In this document: piece after piece, positions 10,128 through 21,680 of the stretch
How the letters are laid out: every line of letters begins with the position of its first letter
Position numbering within the stretch: position 1 is the stretch's first letter
The notes under the pieces: model-generated
The model's database searches: none
The model's input: the letters and a program-made list of their open reading frames with translations, nothing else
Told to the model about the DNA's origin: nothing
Program-made: the position numbers and the translations under genes
From: Rhizodiscina lignyota
Lineage: Eukaryota > Ascomycota > Dothideomycetes > Aulographales > Rhizodiscinaceae
NCBI GenBank assembly: GCA_010015805.1
Contig: ML978124.1
Coordinates: 1,488,001-1,552,000 of the forward strand
Length of the DNA: 64,000 nucleotides
Direction of reading: 5' to 3'

Positions 10128-10795
10128 TACAGCATCATTACGATAATAGAGAATGACTTGGCCACAGCTTGAGGCGTCCCAAAATCCCGAGCATGTTTCA
10201 CAAGTGACGAAAGGGCCTTCTCATTTACGCACACTCGCAAAAACTTGTCACTGTTGCTTGAAACAGTGAAAGCTCGTGAATGGCATAATCACAGTGTGAG
10301 ACCAGAAGCACCGATGATCATACAACCAAGACCTTCATTCCATAAAGATTCTACCAAGACTGGCAAAACCTGTTCATCTCCTAAAAGTACATAGGTAGAA
10401 AAAATCTGCAAAAAGATGCTTGTGGAAGCATTTCAAGCCGAATGGAAGAAGTTCATGCTCTCATACCATCGCCCGCCCTTTTTCAAAGAAGTTGTGTTTT
10501 CCATTGCAAAAAAGAAGTGTAAGGGTCATTACCGCCCGATGGACCCGCGGGTATAGTGACATTCCCCCAACTTTTTGTGACCGTTTCCCCAGGAGAAATC
10601 GACAAAAGAGAAATGAGAAATGCCCCCATGCCCGCTAAGTAAGCAGGTGCAATGCCACTCGGAACGCCTCTCGCTCGAGTATTGTGAAGAAGGATCGACT
10701 GTAGAAGATGCAGACTAGGGAAAAACGAATGCGCAACGGCCTGCACTCCATGATTAGGTAGCGTCGTCGTGGGAGGCGTTCAGGCAATAGCCGAA
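10128..10795. other. Intergenic spacer
   Basis: About 670 bp between the relic and the 3' end of the RNA-binding protein gene. I see no gene, tRNA or long repeat. The short frames here have no coding character. Confidence 0.5.
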
Positions 10796-12123
10796 TTATG
10801 CAGACGTTGGAGGCTCAACGCTGCCGCTGCCCTCGGCAGTGGACGGGACACCATTCTCGCCCTCGGGGATGACATCCTCATCCTCCTTACCAGGGCTGTC
10901 GATGGCAACCTTGACAGCAATCTCGCGGCCCTCAATCTCCTTGCCGTTCATCTCGTCGCACGCCTTCTGCTGCATCTCTTCCGAAGCCAAGGTGACGAAG
11001 CCGAAGCCACGACCCTTGCGAGGCTCATTGCGGGCCTGGAGCTTCTTGACCATGAAACGGGGGATAGGTCGAAGAGCGATCTTGGCAGAGGCCGGGGAGT
11101 AGTCTTTGAAGATTTCCATGAGCTGCATAAAGGTAAGCAATCAGCACTACGATAGGGGCACCTGCCGCAACAAGCAACAGGGAAAAGAAAATGTGCGGAA
11201 ATGCACATACCTTCTCCTCACGAAGGTCGTATGGCAGGTTGGCGACCATGACCTTCGTCTTGGACGGAACACCGTCTTCGGGAGGACCACGCTGCTTGCG
11301 CTCCCTCGGTACTTGCGGCTTGGCCTTCTTCGGGTCAACGGTAGTGGTGCCCTCGGCCCCCTTCTCAGCGGTGAGTGCTTGATTGGTAGTCTCGGTAAGG
11401 GGTGCAACTTGGGCAGGTACGTTTGTTGGGGTGCCTTCAGCAGCTTCGGTCTCTGCTGTACCGTTCGCTCCATCCTTGTGAGGCGGTTAGCTATGAGTTC
11501 CAGTATGGAGCTTAATGCCAGTGACGTGTGACTTACAGCTCGGCCACCACGAGCAGCACGACCGCCGCGGCCACGGCCACGGCCACGGCCGCGACCAGAA
11601 CCACGGCGACGAGCCTCTCCTCCGCTTGTCGCCTCTCCACCGCTAGCGCCCTCGGCATGTGGCTCGGGCTTGCGAGCAAGCTGGATAGACACCTTGCGAT
11701 CGAGGATGTTCTGGCCATTCAAGGCGTTGATGGCACGCTCGGCCTCAGTTGGCGTAGAGAGATCCACGAAAGCGTAGCCGACTGGGCGGCTGGTGCGCGG
11801 GTTGACAGGAATGGAAACGGACTCGCTGACCCTTCAAGTATCAGAGCTTATGCCAGCGCAACATGCGACAAGAGAAACTCGCGCGAGTGGATGGTGTTGA
11901 TGCGGTGTTTGGGGGCGACTTACACAAGGTAATCCTTGAAGAATTCCTTCAACTCCCCCTCGGTGGTCGCGTACGCGAGGTTCCCGATGTAGAGCCTCCT
12001 GCCCTCGGCAGCGCTGGCGATGACAGCATCGTTCTGCGATGCGTCCTTGGCCTGGTCAGCAGCGCTGTTGTCGGCGACGGAGGTATTTGCCAGCTGGGCG
12101 GTGACACTCTCGACAGTGGACAT
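10796..12123 (-). CDS. RNA-binding protein with two RRMs and a central RGG box
   Basis: A 359-residue protein from four exons: 12123-11924, 11825-11537, 11474-11211 and 11122-10796. The lengths sum in frame and the RRMs are whole only after splicing. RRM1 is at about 42-117 (RNP2 LYIGNL; RNP1-like VGYAFVDL). An Arg/Gly tract follows at about 140-162 (RGRGRGRGRGG), encoded by a GC-rich run. RRM2 is at about 235-318 (RNP2 VMVANL; RNP1 KGRGFGFVTL), and the tail is acidic. Fungal proteins of this layout bind mRNA or pre-mRNA, and RGG boxes are targets of arginine methylation; the precise role is not known to me. The gene is divergent from TAH18 across 653 bp. Confidence 0.88.
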
Positions 12124-12776
12124 GATTGCTTGTTGGTTGTTTTTAATTTGATGACACGAACGAAGTTGAAAGAAGTTAAAGTGACAAGGAAGTACTGTCA
12201 AAGACGTAGTACTTCAAGGGTCGTGTGAAACTTGAGGAAACCGTGGGTTGTCCTGGTGTTTTGGTCTTTTTGGATGTGCGAAAGGATTGCGACTTGTCGA
12301 AGACCGCCTGAGTGAAGGAACTGGTTGACGAGAGGGAGTTGAGAGTGGGTAGCTACGTGCCCGAGAAGCGTGAGATGGGTTTGACTTGAGAGTGGTTGAG
12401 TTGTGCTCTTTGAAATTGACTGGTGAGAGAGAGGAGAGAGTGGCAGCTGGGAGAGATTTAAATTTCGGTGGAGGCGCCTGCAGCGGCACGCTAGCCCCGA
12501 TGCGGCAAGGGCGCCTCATCGACCACAACGCTTGGAATCGCGCCTCCCACGCCCGTCCCTGCATTCCCTCCTTATAGCTGCCACTCTTGCGTATATCATT
12601 GGGCACACGCCGACCTGCAGAAGAAACCACCAGCCACTCCACTGCAAGCAACGCCCGCTGTCTCTCTCAAAACTCCGACAACACGTTGCCTGGCAGTGGC
12701 GAGCCACCGAGTCCAGCGCCCGCACCTGAAACTCGGGAAATTTTCACGTCCGTGAGCAGTTGCATCACGGCGTGTT
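12124..12776. promoter_or_regulatory. Divergent intergenic between RRM gene and TAH18
   Basis: The 653 bp between two divergent starts must carry both promoters. Short upstream frames occur on both strands, but none has coding character. No TATA box stands out. Confidence 0.5.
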
Positions 12777-14853
12777 ATGCTCCATCCGCAGGAAGAGCTC
12801 AGACACAGGACTGCTCTCATTTTGTATGGTACAGAGACTGGCAATGCCCAAGATGTAGCTGAAGAGCTGGGCCGTCTCGTGGAGAGGCTCCATTTCTCTG
12901 CTCGCGTGACCGAACTCGACGGTGTGACCCTTGTACGTAGATCATAAATAATGTAACTCGAATGGGCTTTCTCCTTTTACTGATTGGACCTCTCTTTCTC
13001 AGAAAGAGCTTCTTCAATATCAAGTTGTCATAATCGCCATTTCCACCACTGGCCAAGGCGACCTGCCAGCGAACGCTCTGTCTTTTTGGAAATCTCTGCG
13101 GAGCGCTCGTCTAAGGCCAGGATGCCTGCAACGAATGCAGTTTGTTTCCTTCGGTCTCGGCGACACCTCTTACCCTCAGTTGGTGTACCTCCTTCCACCT
13201 GTGAGTCTTGGTAATAATCGCCTTCAGATTCAATTTTGCGCACCGCAAACTGTACAATCGCCTCGTTCAACTGGGCGCCCACCCGCTGTACGAGCGTGGT
13301 GAATCCGACGAACAGCATCCAGAGGGTATCGATGGCACATTCCTTCCCTGGGCCTTGGGTCTTCGGCAGAGACTTGTCGATCTCTATCCTCTCCCTAATG
13401 GCTTCGAGCCGATACCTGACGATGTGCTGCTCGAGCCAAAGTGGAAGCTGGAACTGTCCAGTTCCGGAGCTATCCATCCTTCTTTGGTAAACGGTGCAGT
13501 TGCAGGAGCTGAGCCGGATGTAGAGCTTCCACCAGTCGATCTACTTCCAACCAAAGACACTATTACAGTGTCTGTTAATTCCAATACTAGGCTGACGACC
13601 TCCACCCATTGGCAAGATGTTCGGCATCTCACCTTGTCATCCCACCATGACCATCAATACATGCCTGGCGATACTTTGACCATCTATCCAAAGAACTTTC
13701 CCACAGACGTTGATGCCTTTCTCACGCTCACGAATTGGGAGAATATCGCAGATGCGCCGCTCAGCTTGTCCCCCAGTGCGCCGAATGCCGATCTTTCAGT
13801 ATATCCACCACATCCACTACGAATGTTTGACATTTCAGAAACCACGTTAACCATACGCTGGCTCTTCACCAACGTTCTCGATATCATGGCAATACCTCGA
13901 CGCTCTTTCTTCTCTCGCATCGCCCACTTCACGACTGATGAATTCCAGCGTGATAGACTCCTCGAATTCACAAATCCAGAGTACCTCGATGAGCTATTCG
14001 ACTACACGACTCGGCCTCGAAGATCGATCCTCGAGGTCTTACAAGAGTTCGACACGGTAAAGCTGCCACTGCAACACATCTTGGACATCATCCCTGTCAT
14101 GAGAGGAAGGCAGTTTAGTATTGCGAGCGGCGGCGCCCTGAAGCGGCCCTTGGCCTCAGAAGATGGCGTATATGGAACTAGGTTTGAGCTCTTGATCGCA
14201 ATTGTAAAATATCGCACCGTCATCAAGCGAATCAGGCAAGGGGTTTGCACACGTTACATAGCATCCCTCAAAGAAGGCCAGCAGATCTGCGTCAAGCTGC
14301 AGAAAGGCGGACTCGGCATCACAGAAAAAGATGCGCCGAGACCAGTTATCATGATTGGCCCCGGTACAGGCGTTGCACCCATGCGCGCTCTGATATATGA
14401 AAGGCAGACGTGGAACACTGTGGCTAGCGCCGAGGCCGGAAAAGACATCTTGTTCTTCGGTTGCAGGAATGAAAACCACGATTACTTCTTCCAAGACGAA
14501 TGGAAAGCCCTCGAGGATCGAGGCAAGTTGGAAGTGCACGCCGCCTTCTCCCGCGACCAGGTATCTTCCTCCCCCTGACGTTTTGCGTTTCCAAAAACTA
14601 ATACTTGTTGTTTCAGAGGCAGAAAGTATACGTTCAGGATCTCGTTCGCCAGAGCTCCCCGAAGATCTACGATGCGCTTCACAACCGATTAGGCATCGTG
14701 TACATCTGCGGATCTTCGGGCAAGATGCCGCAAGCTGTGCGGGAAGCGTTGATCGAAGCTTTCCAAAAGGAGGGCAGTGTGGAGAGAGCAGATGCGGAAG
14801 CGTATCTAATGGGGATGGAGAAGGAAGGGAGATATAAACAGGAGACTTGGTGA
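12777..14853 (+). CDS. TAH18: NADPH-dependent diflavin oxidoreductase Tah18/NDOR1
   Basis: A 633-residue flavoprotein that passes electrons from NADPH through FAD and FMN to Dre2, feeding cytosolic iron-sulfur cluster assembly. Four exons: 12777-12932, 13003-13178, 13228-14560 and 14617-14853. Visible are the FMN-binding flavodoxin start (YGTETGNAQDVAEEL, about 18-32), the second FMN loop (STTGQGDLP), the FAD motif RQFSIAS, GVCT, the NADPH pyrophosphate loop (GPGTGVAPMRA), FFGCRN, ICGSSGKM, and a C-terminal Trp that stacks on FAD in this family. The second intron uses an unusual GTTGGT donor, but only this join restores SYPQFNFAHRKL, the expected flavodoxin end. Length matches the family. Confidence 0.93.
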
Positions 14854-15552
14854 TGCATTTATGACCGTGCAATTTGTACTTGAATATAGACATGTGCTCT
14901 CGATTGGAATGTATCCCACTGTTTTGTAGTTACTATTTAACTTACAGCTCGCATATAGAGATAGATCACTGCTTTAACATAGCGCAACCCTTCTTTCACT
15001 TTCTTCCACGGGGTTCACACTACGCTTCAAGGTCGGCCTCCTTACTTGGTTGTCGTTCTTCTGCGGAGCCCGGCCTATTTCCGTAGTTCGCTTTCTTCCA
15101 GCGAGCCCGTACCATACCCAGAGATTAGTCTATTTATTCGATCCACCTTCTTCGAGAGAGCTAGCACTATGTATAGATTATTGGCTTGTTTATTAGTAGC
15201 TATTCAGCTTCTACCCTTCGCATGGAGGTCGAGCTGCAGTGTAATTACCTTTGGACGTTCAACTTGCACATTATACCCGTAGACTCGGCTTCACCTCAAT
15301 TCAATACACTATACGTACACCTTACGAAACGACAGGTTCTTCAGCTGTTTCGAGTTTCCAGTATGACCCTGGATCGTTCGAAAATCCTTTACAAACTGTG
15401 TTCCTGCCTTTTCATGATACTGAGGCCTGAGCTTATAACAGGTCGCCATACGCTTCGAGTTGCCCACCATAGGTATCGCAAAATAATGAGGGTATAAAAG
15501 GTAGCCAAAAAAAATTGGCAAAAATGAAAAATGAAAAAAAAAAAGTGTTTGT

Positions 15553-15614
15553 CTATTACCGGGTTTGAACCCTAGACCTCCGGATTACCCGCGTTGCTCA
15601 AGCGCTACTAGAAG
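15553..15614 (-). other. tRNA-like relic with B-box and oligo-T
   Basis: Read on the minus strand, a GAGCAACGCGGG segment is followed by AATCCGGAGGTC and then GGGTTCAAACCC, which matches the Pol III B-box consensus GGTTCRANNCC. A long T run lies 20-30 nt downstream. The anticodon arm is too short and the acceptor stem does not pair, so this is a degraded tRNA or tRNA-derived element, not a functional gene. Confidence 0.3.
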
Positions 15615-15982
15615 AGGTTAACGTGTAGATGTTCTTTTCAGATTAATATTGAAACGCACAAGATAGACTGGATTGCCCGAAGGCATTAGCTAGTAAAAGT
15701 TATTTTATATATATACACCTATCAAGACCTTAGTTCTGCAGTTGATTATGTTTGGAATCGGATACTAACAAACGTCCTGTGAGCTTAAGCAACACAGATA
15801 TGATCGCAATTCAAGCGCATTGAAATATACGTTTATAAGGCTTATTATTGCATTGATTGAAGCTGCTAAAGGCGCTAATAAGGCACCTTCTAGGGCCGTA
15901 TATATACAGAATCGTCCTCCTCAGAGTTTGTGAGCTAAGCCGGCTAGCACGGCACCCCCTATATCTGACACATCCCAAGAGC

Positions 15983-16198
15983 TCAAGGCACTGATCTCGG
16001 ATTTAGCCGATGCAACACGACCTCCATTTCCCCGTAGGGCGCTTCGGAGAGGATCAATACGGGTTGGAATGCACACGTATCCGCTCTGTTTGATTTCTCT
16101 TCCTCACTCAATCTCGCCGGCAGCTCCAATTCAATCATATGTGCTAATTTAACGAGGAAACCCTCACGCTGTGAGGCATCAAACCACCATTCTGTCAT
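15983..16198 (-). CDS. Orphan 71-codon frame, possible gene relic
   Basis: An ATG-initiated frame encodes a polar, protein-like sequence (MTEWWFDASQREGFLVKLAH) with balanced amino acid use and no low complexity, unlike other short frames in this spacer. No family is recognised and it has no partner exon that I can identify. It could be a small gene, an exon of a decayed gene, or chance. Confidence 0.25.
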   Translation of the reverse strand: MTEWWFDASQREGFLVKLAHMIELELPARLSEEEKSNRADTCAFQPVLILSEAPYGEMEVVLHRLNPRSVP

Positions 16199-16266
16199 AT
16201 TGAAACCCTGGTGCTCTGTAACCAGTTCTTATATTTGAATGGACACTTTAGGGTTCTAAGTCTCAT

Positions 16267-18159
16267 CTATCTAGGGAAGTCCAAAACATCGCTCATAAAA
16301 GCATCGCTAGTGGTGGAATCATACTCATGGCCGATGCTTGAACTCGAAAAGGTCCAGTCTATTGAGTCACCGCAAAGATTCTCACCTGGTATAGATGTTA
16401 GCACTGAACTGTGATAAAACTTGAGTAACATGGAGAGACAAACCCTCTTCTTGACCTTTTCCCTGCAGACCGGGCATCTGGCAACCGCTCCTCTTGCAGG
16501 TTGTGTCCAGTCATTCGCTCTTCCAGGGACAGCCATATCTGCACACCACCGACACATTGCGAGATGTCCGCACGGCAGGACAGCTGTGTCTGCCGTCTGC
16601 GTGTAGCAAACCTGGCAGCTCAATTTTACCATCATTGCTTCTTCGCTCTTTGGCTCTGGTCTGTCATCGCTCACGTCTAGGCCGATCGTCTGATCAGGCG
16701 GCGGGGCAAGGCGAGACTCACGGATACGGTCCCATGAGTTGATGGCGGATACCAGCGCTTCGGCTTCGGCTGTGGTGGAGCGCAAGTGCGAAATCAGGTA
16801 GCTCGCTGCGTCACGGTTTTCACTGGCCGGGGAGTCCAGGCGTGTGCGGATGTCGCTAAGGAGCGCATCGTGCATACTGCGAAGTGCGGAGCGAGAACTC
16901 GGTGGTGCTGTTGTTGGCTGTGCTGAGTCTGAAGCTGGGGCTGAAGTCGGCGGTGCTGCACCAGCGCCAGCGCTGAGTTGGCGGATGGCAGATAGTTCTG
17001 AACGGATGCGGGCAGAGTCACCAGATAGCTGGCGAATGACGGCTAATTGATCGCGCAATAGTTGTGAGTCTGGGTAGTCTGGTCTGCTGGGACGAGCATT
17101 GGAATCGCCAGTGGCAGCTTCGTTCCCCGGGGCAGTATATGTGAGAGTTCCTGGAACTTCGACGTTGGTGGGCACATCGGCTTGCTCGAGGTGTTCTCCC
17201 AGCGTTGCTGCAGCCTGCCTATCCTGTTCGGCTTGCCTGTACCGAGTGTATGCTCTCGCGAACATGCTTCCGATGGGGCTCTCGTAGGCATCGCCTTGTC
17301 GCTCAATCTCTTCTCTTGTGCCAAAGACGCGCGCGAAATTCTCCATACGCCGCTTGTCACGCTCAAGTCGCCTCAAACGTTCTTCTTTCGCTAGTACCTC
17401 ACCCTCCTTGGCCTCTAACTGGGCAGATAAGCTGTCTCGTTGTTCTCGGGCTCGAGTCAAGAAGACTCTTGCTTCAGCTATGCGCTCATTCAGGCGCTCT
17501 ACGTCAGACATGACCCGCGCTGGGTATTGCTCCCCAGGAGTGTCTGTATTTCGGGTGTTTGGGGTCGCATCGGGTCGCCGCGTTGATTGGGAGTCTTCGG
17601 CGTCGACAGCCTCGATGAGCTCGTCCAAGGTCTCCTCCAAAGAAGGCCCGTCGTTCATGGCGGCTTCCTCGACTGGCACTGGCTCGTTACTCCGCTGTGC
17701 ACTACCAGCATCAAAACCGAATCTGTCGCCTCTCAATTCGTTGAGACTCCTAGGCAGTGTTCCTGGCTCCGCATCCTTCAATGCCTCTCCCTGCAGCCGT
17801 ATTCTCTCTTCTTGCCCATCCGCTCTATGAACTACCTTGTAGCCACGATGCCACTCATACCAATGCTCCAACCATTCCTCCTGATTCGGATGATCAGGTA
17901 TTCGGGTTCTCGATATTTCAATTGCCGCATCCGCAATCCGATTATCCCAGAAGACTTTGCAGAACCAGCAGTATGACTGCCACCTCGTGCCACGAAAGAC
18001 AAAGCCGACACCATCAATGTAGACCCGGTAGCTGGAAGAGTGTGGCCTGCGATCTGCACAGGCACAGCAGAGAGGGGTCGAGGTGAGGCGGCATGAGGTT
18101 GGAAGCTTGTGAGCGCAGTATTCTGGCCTTATAGGGATATCGGCGGTTAGAGTGCCCAT
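16267..18159 (-). CDS. RING-finger protein, probable E3 ubiquitin ligase
   Basis: A 630-residue protein if read as one frame. The start at 18159 is chosen because the Cys-containing N-terminal region begins there; the frame is open to 18249. The N-terminal 120 residues hold Cys pairs and aromatic residues (CCACADRR, WQSYCWFCKVFW), possibly a metal site. The middle has a coiled coil (about 200-270) and disordered Ser/Ala/Pro-rich stretches. A C3HC4 RING is at about 514-570, with CQVCY, PCGHLAMCRWC and CPVCREKVKKR; this is the class that binds E2 enzymes. A 35-nt candidate intron (16409-16443) would replace the last 58 residues by eight (FSANIYTR) and stop at 16382. That ending resembles relatives that finish soon after the RING, and I slightly favour it, though 35 nt is very short. 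Confidence 0.8.
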   Translation of the reverse strand: MGTLTADIPIRPEYCAHKLPTSCRLTSTPLCCACADRRPHSSSYRVYIDGVGFVFRGTRWQSYCWFCKVFWDNRIADAAIEISRTRIPDHPNQEEWLEHWYEWHRGYKVVHRADGQEERIRLQGEALKDAEPGTLPRSLNELRGDRFGFDAGSAQRSNEPVPVEEAAMNDGPSLEETLDELIEAVDAEDSQSTRRPDATPNTRNTDTPGEQYPARVMSDVERLNERIAEARVFLTRAREQRDSLSAQLEAKEGEVLAKEERLRRLERDKRRMENFARVFGTREEIERQGDAYESPIGSMFARAYTRYRQAEQDRQAAATLGEHLEQADVPTNVEVPGTLTYTAPGNEAATGDSNARPSRPDYPDSQLLRDQLAVIRQLSGDSARIRSELSAIRQLSAGAGAAPPTSAPASDSAQPTTAPPSSRSALRSMHDALLSDIRTRLDSPASENRDAASYLISHLRSTTAEAEALVSAINSWDRIRESRLAPPPDQTIGLDVSDDRPEPKSEEAMMVKLSCQVCYTQTADTAVLPCGHLAMCRWCADMAVPGRANDWTQPARGAVARCPVCREKVKKRVCLSMLLKFYHSSVLTSIPGENLCGDSIDWTFSSSSIGHEYDSTTSDAFMSDVLDFPR

Positions 18160-18451
18160 GGTGATAGGTGTATGAGCTCCTGCTCGCTCCCGATTTGGAG
18201 AGAAGTTCAGAATGATGTTTGGATGAGAAAATTGCAGGACGACTTGCAACCAACGACCTCGATAAATCCAGGGAATAGGTCAGTGCACGTGGGAGCATGG
18301 GTCAAGGGATGAGCCGTGTTCAGCCCTACGATCTCAAAGCTCCCTGTTCGGAGGTGTTCCGTCACCACTGGTGCGAGGCTGTCTAGCCAAGCCTCCCCAA
18401 TTGCACCTCAATGAGTGTCACAGGATCTATATTCACAATAAATCCACTTTC

Positions 18452-19462
18452 ATGCTCTCTAGACTTCGGCTGATCACTCGACATCTCTCTGCTCCTCCCA
18501 GAGTCTCTGCTCCAATTCATCGCACAATGTCGAATTTCGTACTGCCTAATTCAGATCCTAAGTGCACTGTCAACCTAACGCAAGGCTTGACAAAAGATCA
18601 ACTCCTCACCTTCAGAGCATTTAAAGAATGGATCAATACACTTCAACAATCATTGTCAACGCAACAGTCCGAAAGCCACCCGTTTCATTCTTCTCCCTAC
18701 AAACTCCGCAAAATCGATATCCAGGCTGTTGACTTCTTCGGCGGCTCAAGGATTGGCTTCATTAAGTTAAAGGCGGAAGTATCAAATGATAATGGCGAGA
18801 AGCTGCCAGGAGCTGTGTTTCTGAGAGGCGGAAGTGTTGCCATGCTGGTCAGGCACTTTTGCAATGATAGTCCATGTTCTCCCCGACTGACTCAATATGT
18901 AGCTGATTTTGCAGCCTGATGACGTTACTTCAGATTCTGAAGATGATAAATATGCCATTCTTGCTGTTGTGAGTTTTTCACGCAGTGGATACACGAGTTG
19001 TACGGCTGCTAACTACAACAGCAACCAAGAATACCAGTAGGCTCCCTTGCCATGTCAGAGCTTCCAGCTGGTATGTTGGACGATTCCGGTACATTCGCTG
19101 GCGGTGCTGCCAAGGAGATTGAAGAAGAGACGGGCATGAGGGTGGCCGAATCAGACCTTCTTGACATGACGAAGCTGGCCTTTCCAGACTCGAAAGAGCT
19201 CACTGGCGAGAGTTTACAGGCTGCTATGTATCCGAGCCCCGGAGGGAGCGACGAATTTATTCCCCTGTTTCTCCACCAGAGAAGGGTGCCGAGGGCACAG
19301 CTAAAGGAATGGCAAGGGAAGTTGACGGGTTTAAGAGAGGAGGGCGAGAAGATTACCCTGAGGCTGGTGAAACTGCGGGACTTATGGAAAGTGACACGAG
19401 ATGGGAAGACTCTGGCAGCTATAGCGCTATATGAAGGATTGAGACGAGAAGGGAAAATATGA
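18452..19462 (+). CDS. Nudix hydrolase, probably mitochondrial, ADP-sugar type
   Basis: A 296-residue protein from three exons: 18452-18847, 18915-18968 (only 54 nt) and 19022-19462. The first 24 residues (MLSRLRLITRHLSAPPRVSA) look like a mitochondrial presequence; translation from a second ATG at 18527 would skip it, so dual targeting is possible. The Nudix box is present as ELPAGMLD...AAKEIEEETGM, giving the metal-binding EExxEE-like core. This form, with an AGMLD lead, is seen in fungal and plant ADP-sugar or nucleoside-diphosphate-sugar pyrophosphatases. The substrate is a family-level inference. The first intron donor is GTCAGG. The gene is divergent from the RING gene across 292 bp. 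Confidence 0.87.
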
Positions 19463-20439
19463 GATGGATTGACCGAGGCATTTCACAGCAGAACGATCCA
19501 AAGCTTGTTGCGCTATCAATTATTCACAGCCACATCAAAATCGCAAAATGAATATCTTAGGCACTCTGGCATTCTCACTATGTACATACCACAGAGCATT
19601 TTCATTCGTGCAACAGCGAGAAGAGTCCGACGATCGATTCTGCAACTAATCTTCCATTCGGCCGGGTGAAGCCGGAGCAGGGCTAGGGAGATGTCGCGGG
19701 GTTCGTTTTCCTCTCACATGCGAACCTCGTCTTGATAACGTCATCTCATAAAACATTGCATTCCAACATTTCAACGATCTACACACAAAGGGCTGTAAGA
19801 CCGTACTGTAAAGCACTGGCTCCCTCGACCAGAAGATCAATTAAAACTGGAAACCTCCATTTCTCCACCAGCGACGCATCAAGGTGCCAAAGGCGGGGAG
19901 GAGCCGAAACGCGTCGACGCGCCAAAGGGACCGAAAGCCAAACCACTTCCGCTCGTCCATTGCGGGACGAATGGGGTCGCGCCCTAGAAAGGCGAAAGAG
20001 CTACCTACCCCAGCTTGTTCCTGGCGAAAGTCAGCTGGGCCAGAGCAGCAGTTCTTGGGCTTAGCCTGTCATGTCTTTCCCGTAACCTTGGGGCGAGAGC
20101 AACTCACGCGTCATCCGAGGCACAAGTCGGCCGTTTCTCATACCTCGTCGATCTGGATTCGCCTATGAGGAAGCTTGCCGGCTGCTGATGGCGCCTGAGG
20201 TCATTTGTAGGTCTTGTGCGCGTTTTCGTCTTAAACTTTTTTTTCTCCTACTTTAATTCTTACGACTCTTTTTCTTCTGGTGTCCCCGTGGCATCTTTTG
20301 CGCCGGTGTCCATTCTTTGAGTCAGTGCAAGTATTCCCTGCCAGAACATTGCGAACACCATATTCGACACTTGGACTACAGCACTTGAGCTCTCCGCTGG
20401 AATCTTTAATTGACCTTTCTTTCTCGCTCCCATCTCACA
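19463..20439. other. Long 5' region of the carrier gene
   Basis: Nearly 1 kb between tandem plus-strand genes. A pyrimidine-rich stretch at about 20230-20280 (CTTTTTTTTCTCC-like) lies 160-210 bp before the next ATG, as is common near fungal transcription starts. A GC-richer open stretch (19884-20168) has no recognisable product. Confidence 0.45.
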
Positions 20440-21680
20440 ATGGCTCCAAGTACCACCAAAGGACCTGGTGGGAAGAAGCCTGCTTCTGCCGCAACCAATC
20501 TCATTGGTATGTGAACATTGACTCGGAGGATAGTCGATCCAATTTAACATATTTCTTCTGTGTAGCTGGAGGCGGCGCCGGTATGATGGAAGCTCTTGCG
20601 TGCCATCCATTAGGTATGTCTCGTTCTCACCTCAAGGAGAGATAAACCTGTGTTGACTCATCTGCCAGACACGATCAAAGTTCGAATGCAGTTGTCCCGG
20701 CGAGCGCGGCAACCAGGAGTACGTTTCCATTGAACTTAGCTCTGAGACGACGGGTGCTCGGAGCAATTAAGTCACAATCCGAGTGGCTAATGATAAATTG
20801 TGGTAGGCTAAGCGACGCGGATTCATCGCTACGGGCGCGGAAATTGTAAAACGAGAAACTCCTCTAGGTTTATACAAGGGTCTTGGAGCGGTCTTGACTG
20901 GCATTGTCCCCAAGATGGCGATTCGGTTTACGTCCTACGAGTGGTACAAGCAACTGCTGGCGAATGAAGACGGCGCAGTGAGCGGCGCAGGAACATTTCT
21001 CGGTACGTGACCCCATTCATGCGCTTGTAAGAGCACCATTGGCATTCTTCAATAATCCTGACAATCACTTTGCAGCTGGTCTGGCGGCTGGTGTGACAGA
21101 GGCAGTTGCCGTCGTGACACCCATGGAAGTGGTCAAGATTCGGTTACAAGCACAACATCACTCAATGGCCGATCCACTCGACGTCCCTAAATATCGCAAC
21201 GCTGCACACGCTGCCTATACTGTTATTCGGGAAGAAGGCTTCGGCGCGTTGTATCGCGGAGTTTCTCTCACTGCGTTACGGCAGGGCACGAACCAAGCCG
21301 CCAATTTCACCGCATACTCCTATCTCCGCACTGCACTGCAAGAATATCAGGGCATCAACGATCTCCCGTCCTGGCAAACATCGATAATAGGACTAATTTC
21401 CGGCGCCATGGGACCTTTCTCCAATGCACCCATTGACACAATCAAAACTCGCCTTCAGAAAACTCCGGCGGAGCCAGGTGATACAGCTCTCGGGAGAATA
21501 ACGAATATAGCAAAAGATATGTGGAAACAAGAAGGTGTGAGGAGTTTCTACAAGGGAATTACACCTCGTGTGGCAAGAGTGGCACCGGGCCAGGCGGTCA
21601 CGTTTGCGGTGTACGAGTATCTGAAAGGAGTGCTGGAAAAGGGCAGAGAAATGCTCCCCGGTGGACAGTACGAGGAATGA
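20440..21680 (+). CDS. SFC1: Mitochondrial succinate-fumarate carrier
   Basis: A 321-residue inner-membrane carrier of the Sfc1/Acr1 type, which exchanges cytosolic succinate for fumarate and links the glyoxylate cycle to gluconeogenesis during growth on acetate or fatty acids. Five exons: 20440-20506, 20566-20613, 20669-20718, 20807-21002 and 21076-21680, summing in frame. Three Px[D/E]xx[K/R] carrier signatures are visible: HPLDTIKVRMQ, TPMEVVKIRLQ and APIDTIKTRLQ. Each is followed by a G-x-x-x-[L/S]-Y-[K/R]-G type helix motif (LGLYKGLG, GALYRGVS, RSFYKGIT). GGGAGMMEALACHPLD at the first repeat matches Sfc1 better than citrate carriers. Early exons are small, as in other fungal orthologs. 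Confidence 0.92.

Larger units (their letters stand above)
14854..16381. other. AT-rich intergenic region with repeat-like decay
   Basis: About 1.5 kb with poly-A and TA-rich stretches (around 15500-15545 and 15700-15900), a tRNA-like relic, and short broken coding-like frames, for example about 15850-15930 on the plus strand, interrupted by TGA. The texture differs from the flanking genes and resembles RIP-mutated repeat remnants. I find no intact gene. Confidence 0.5.
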
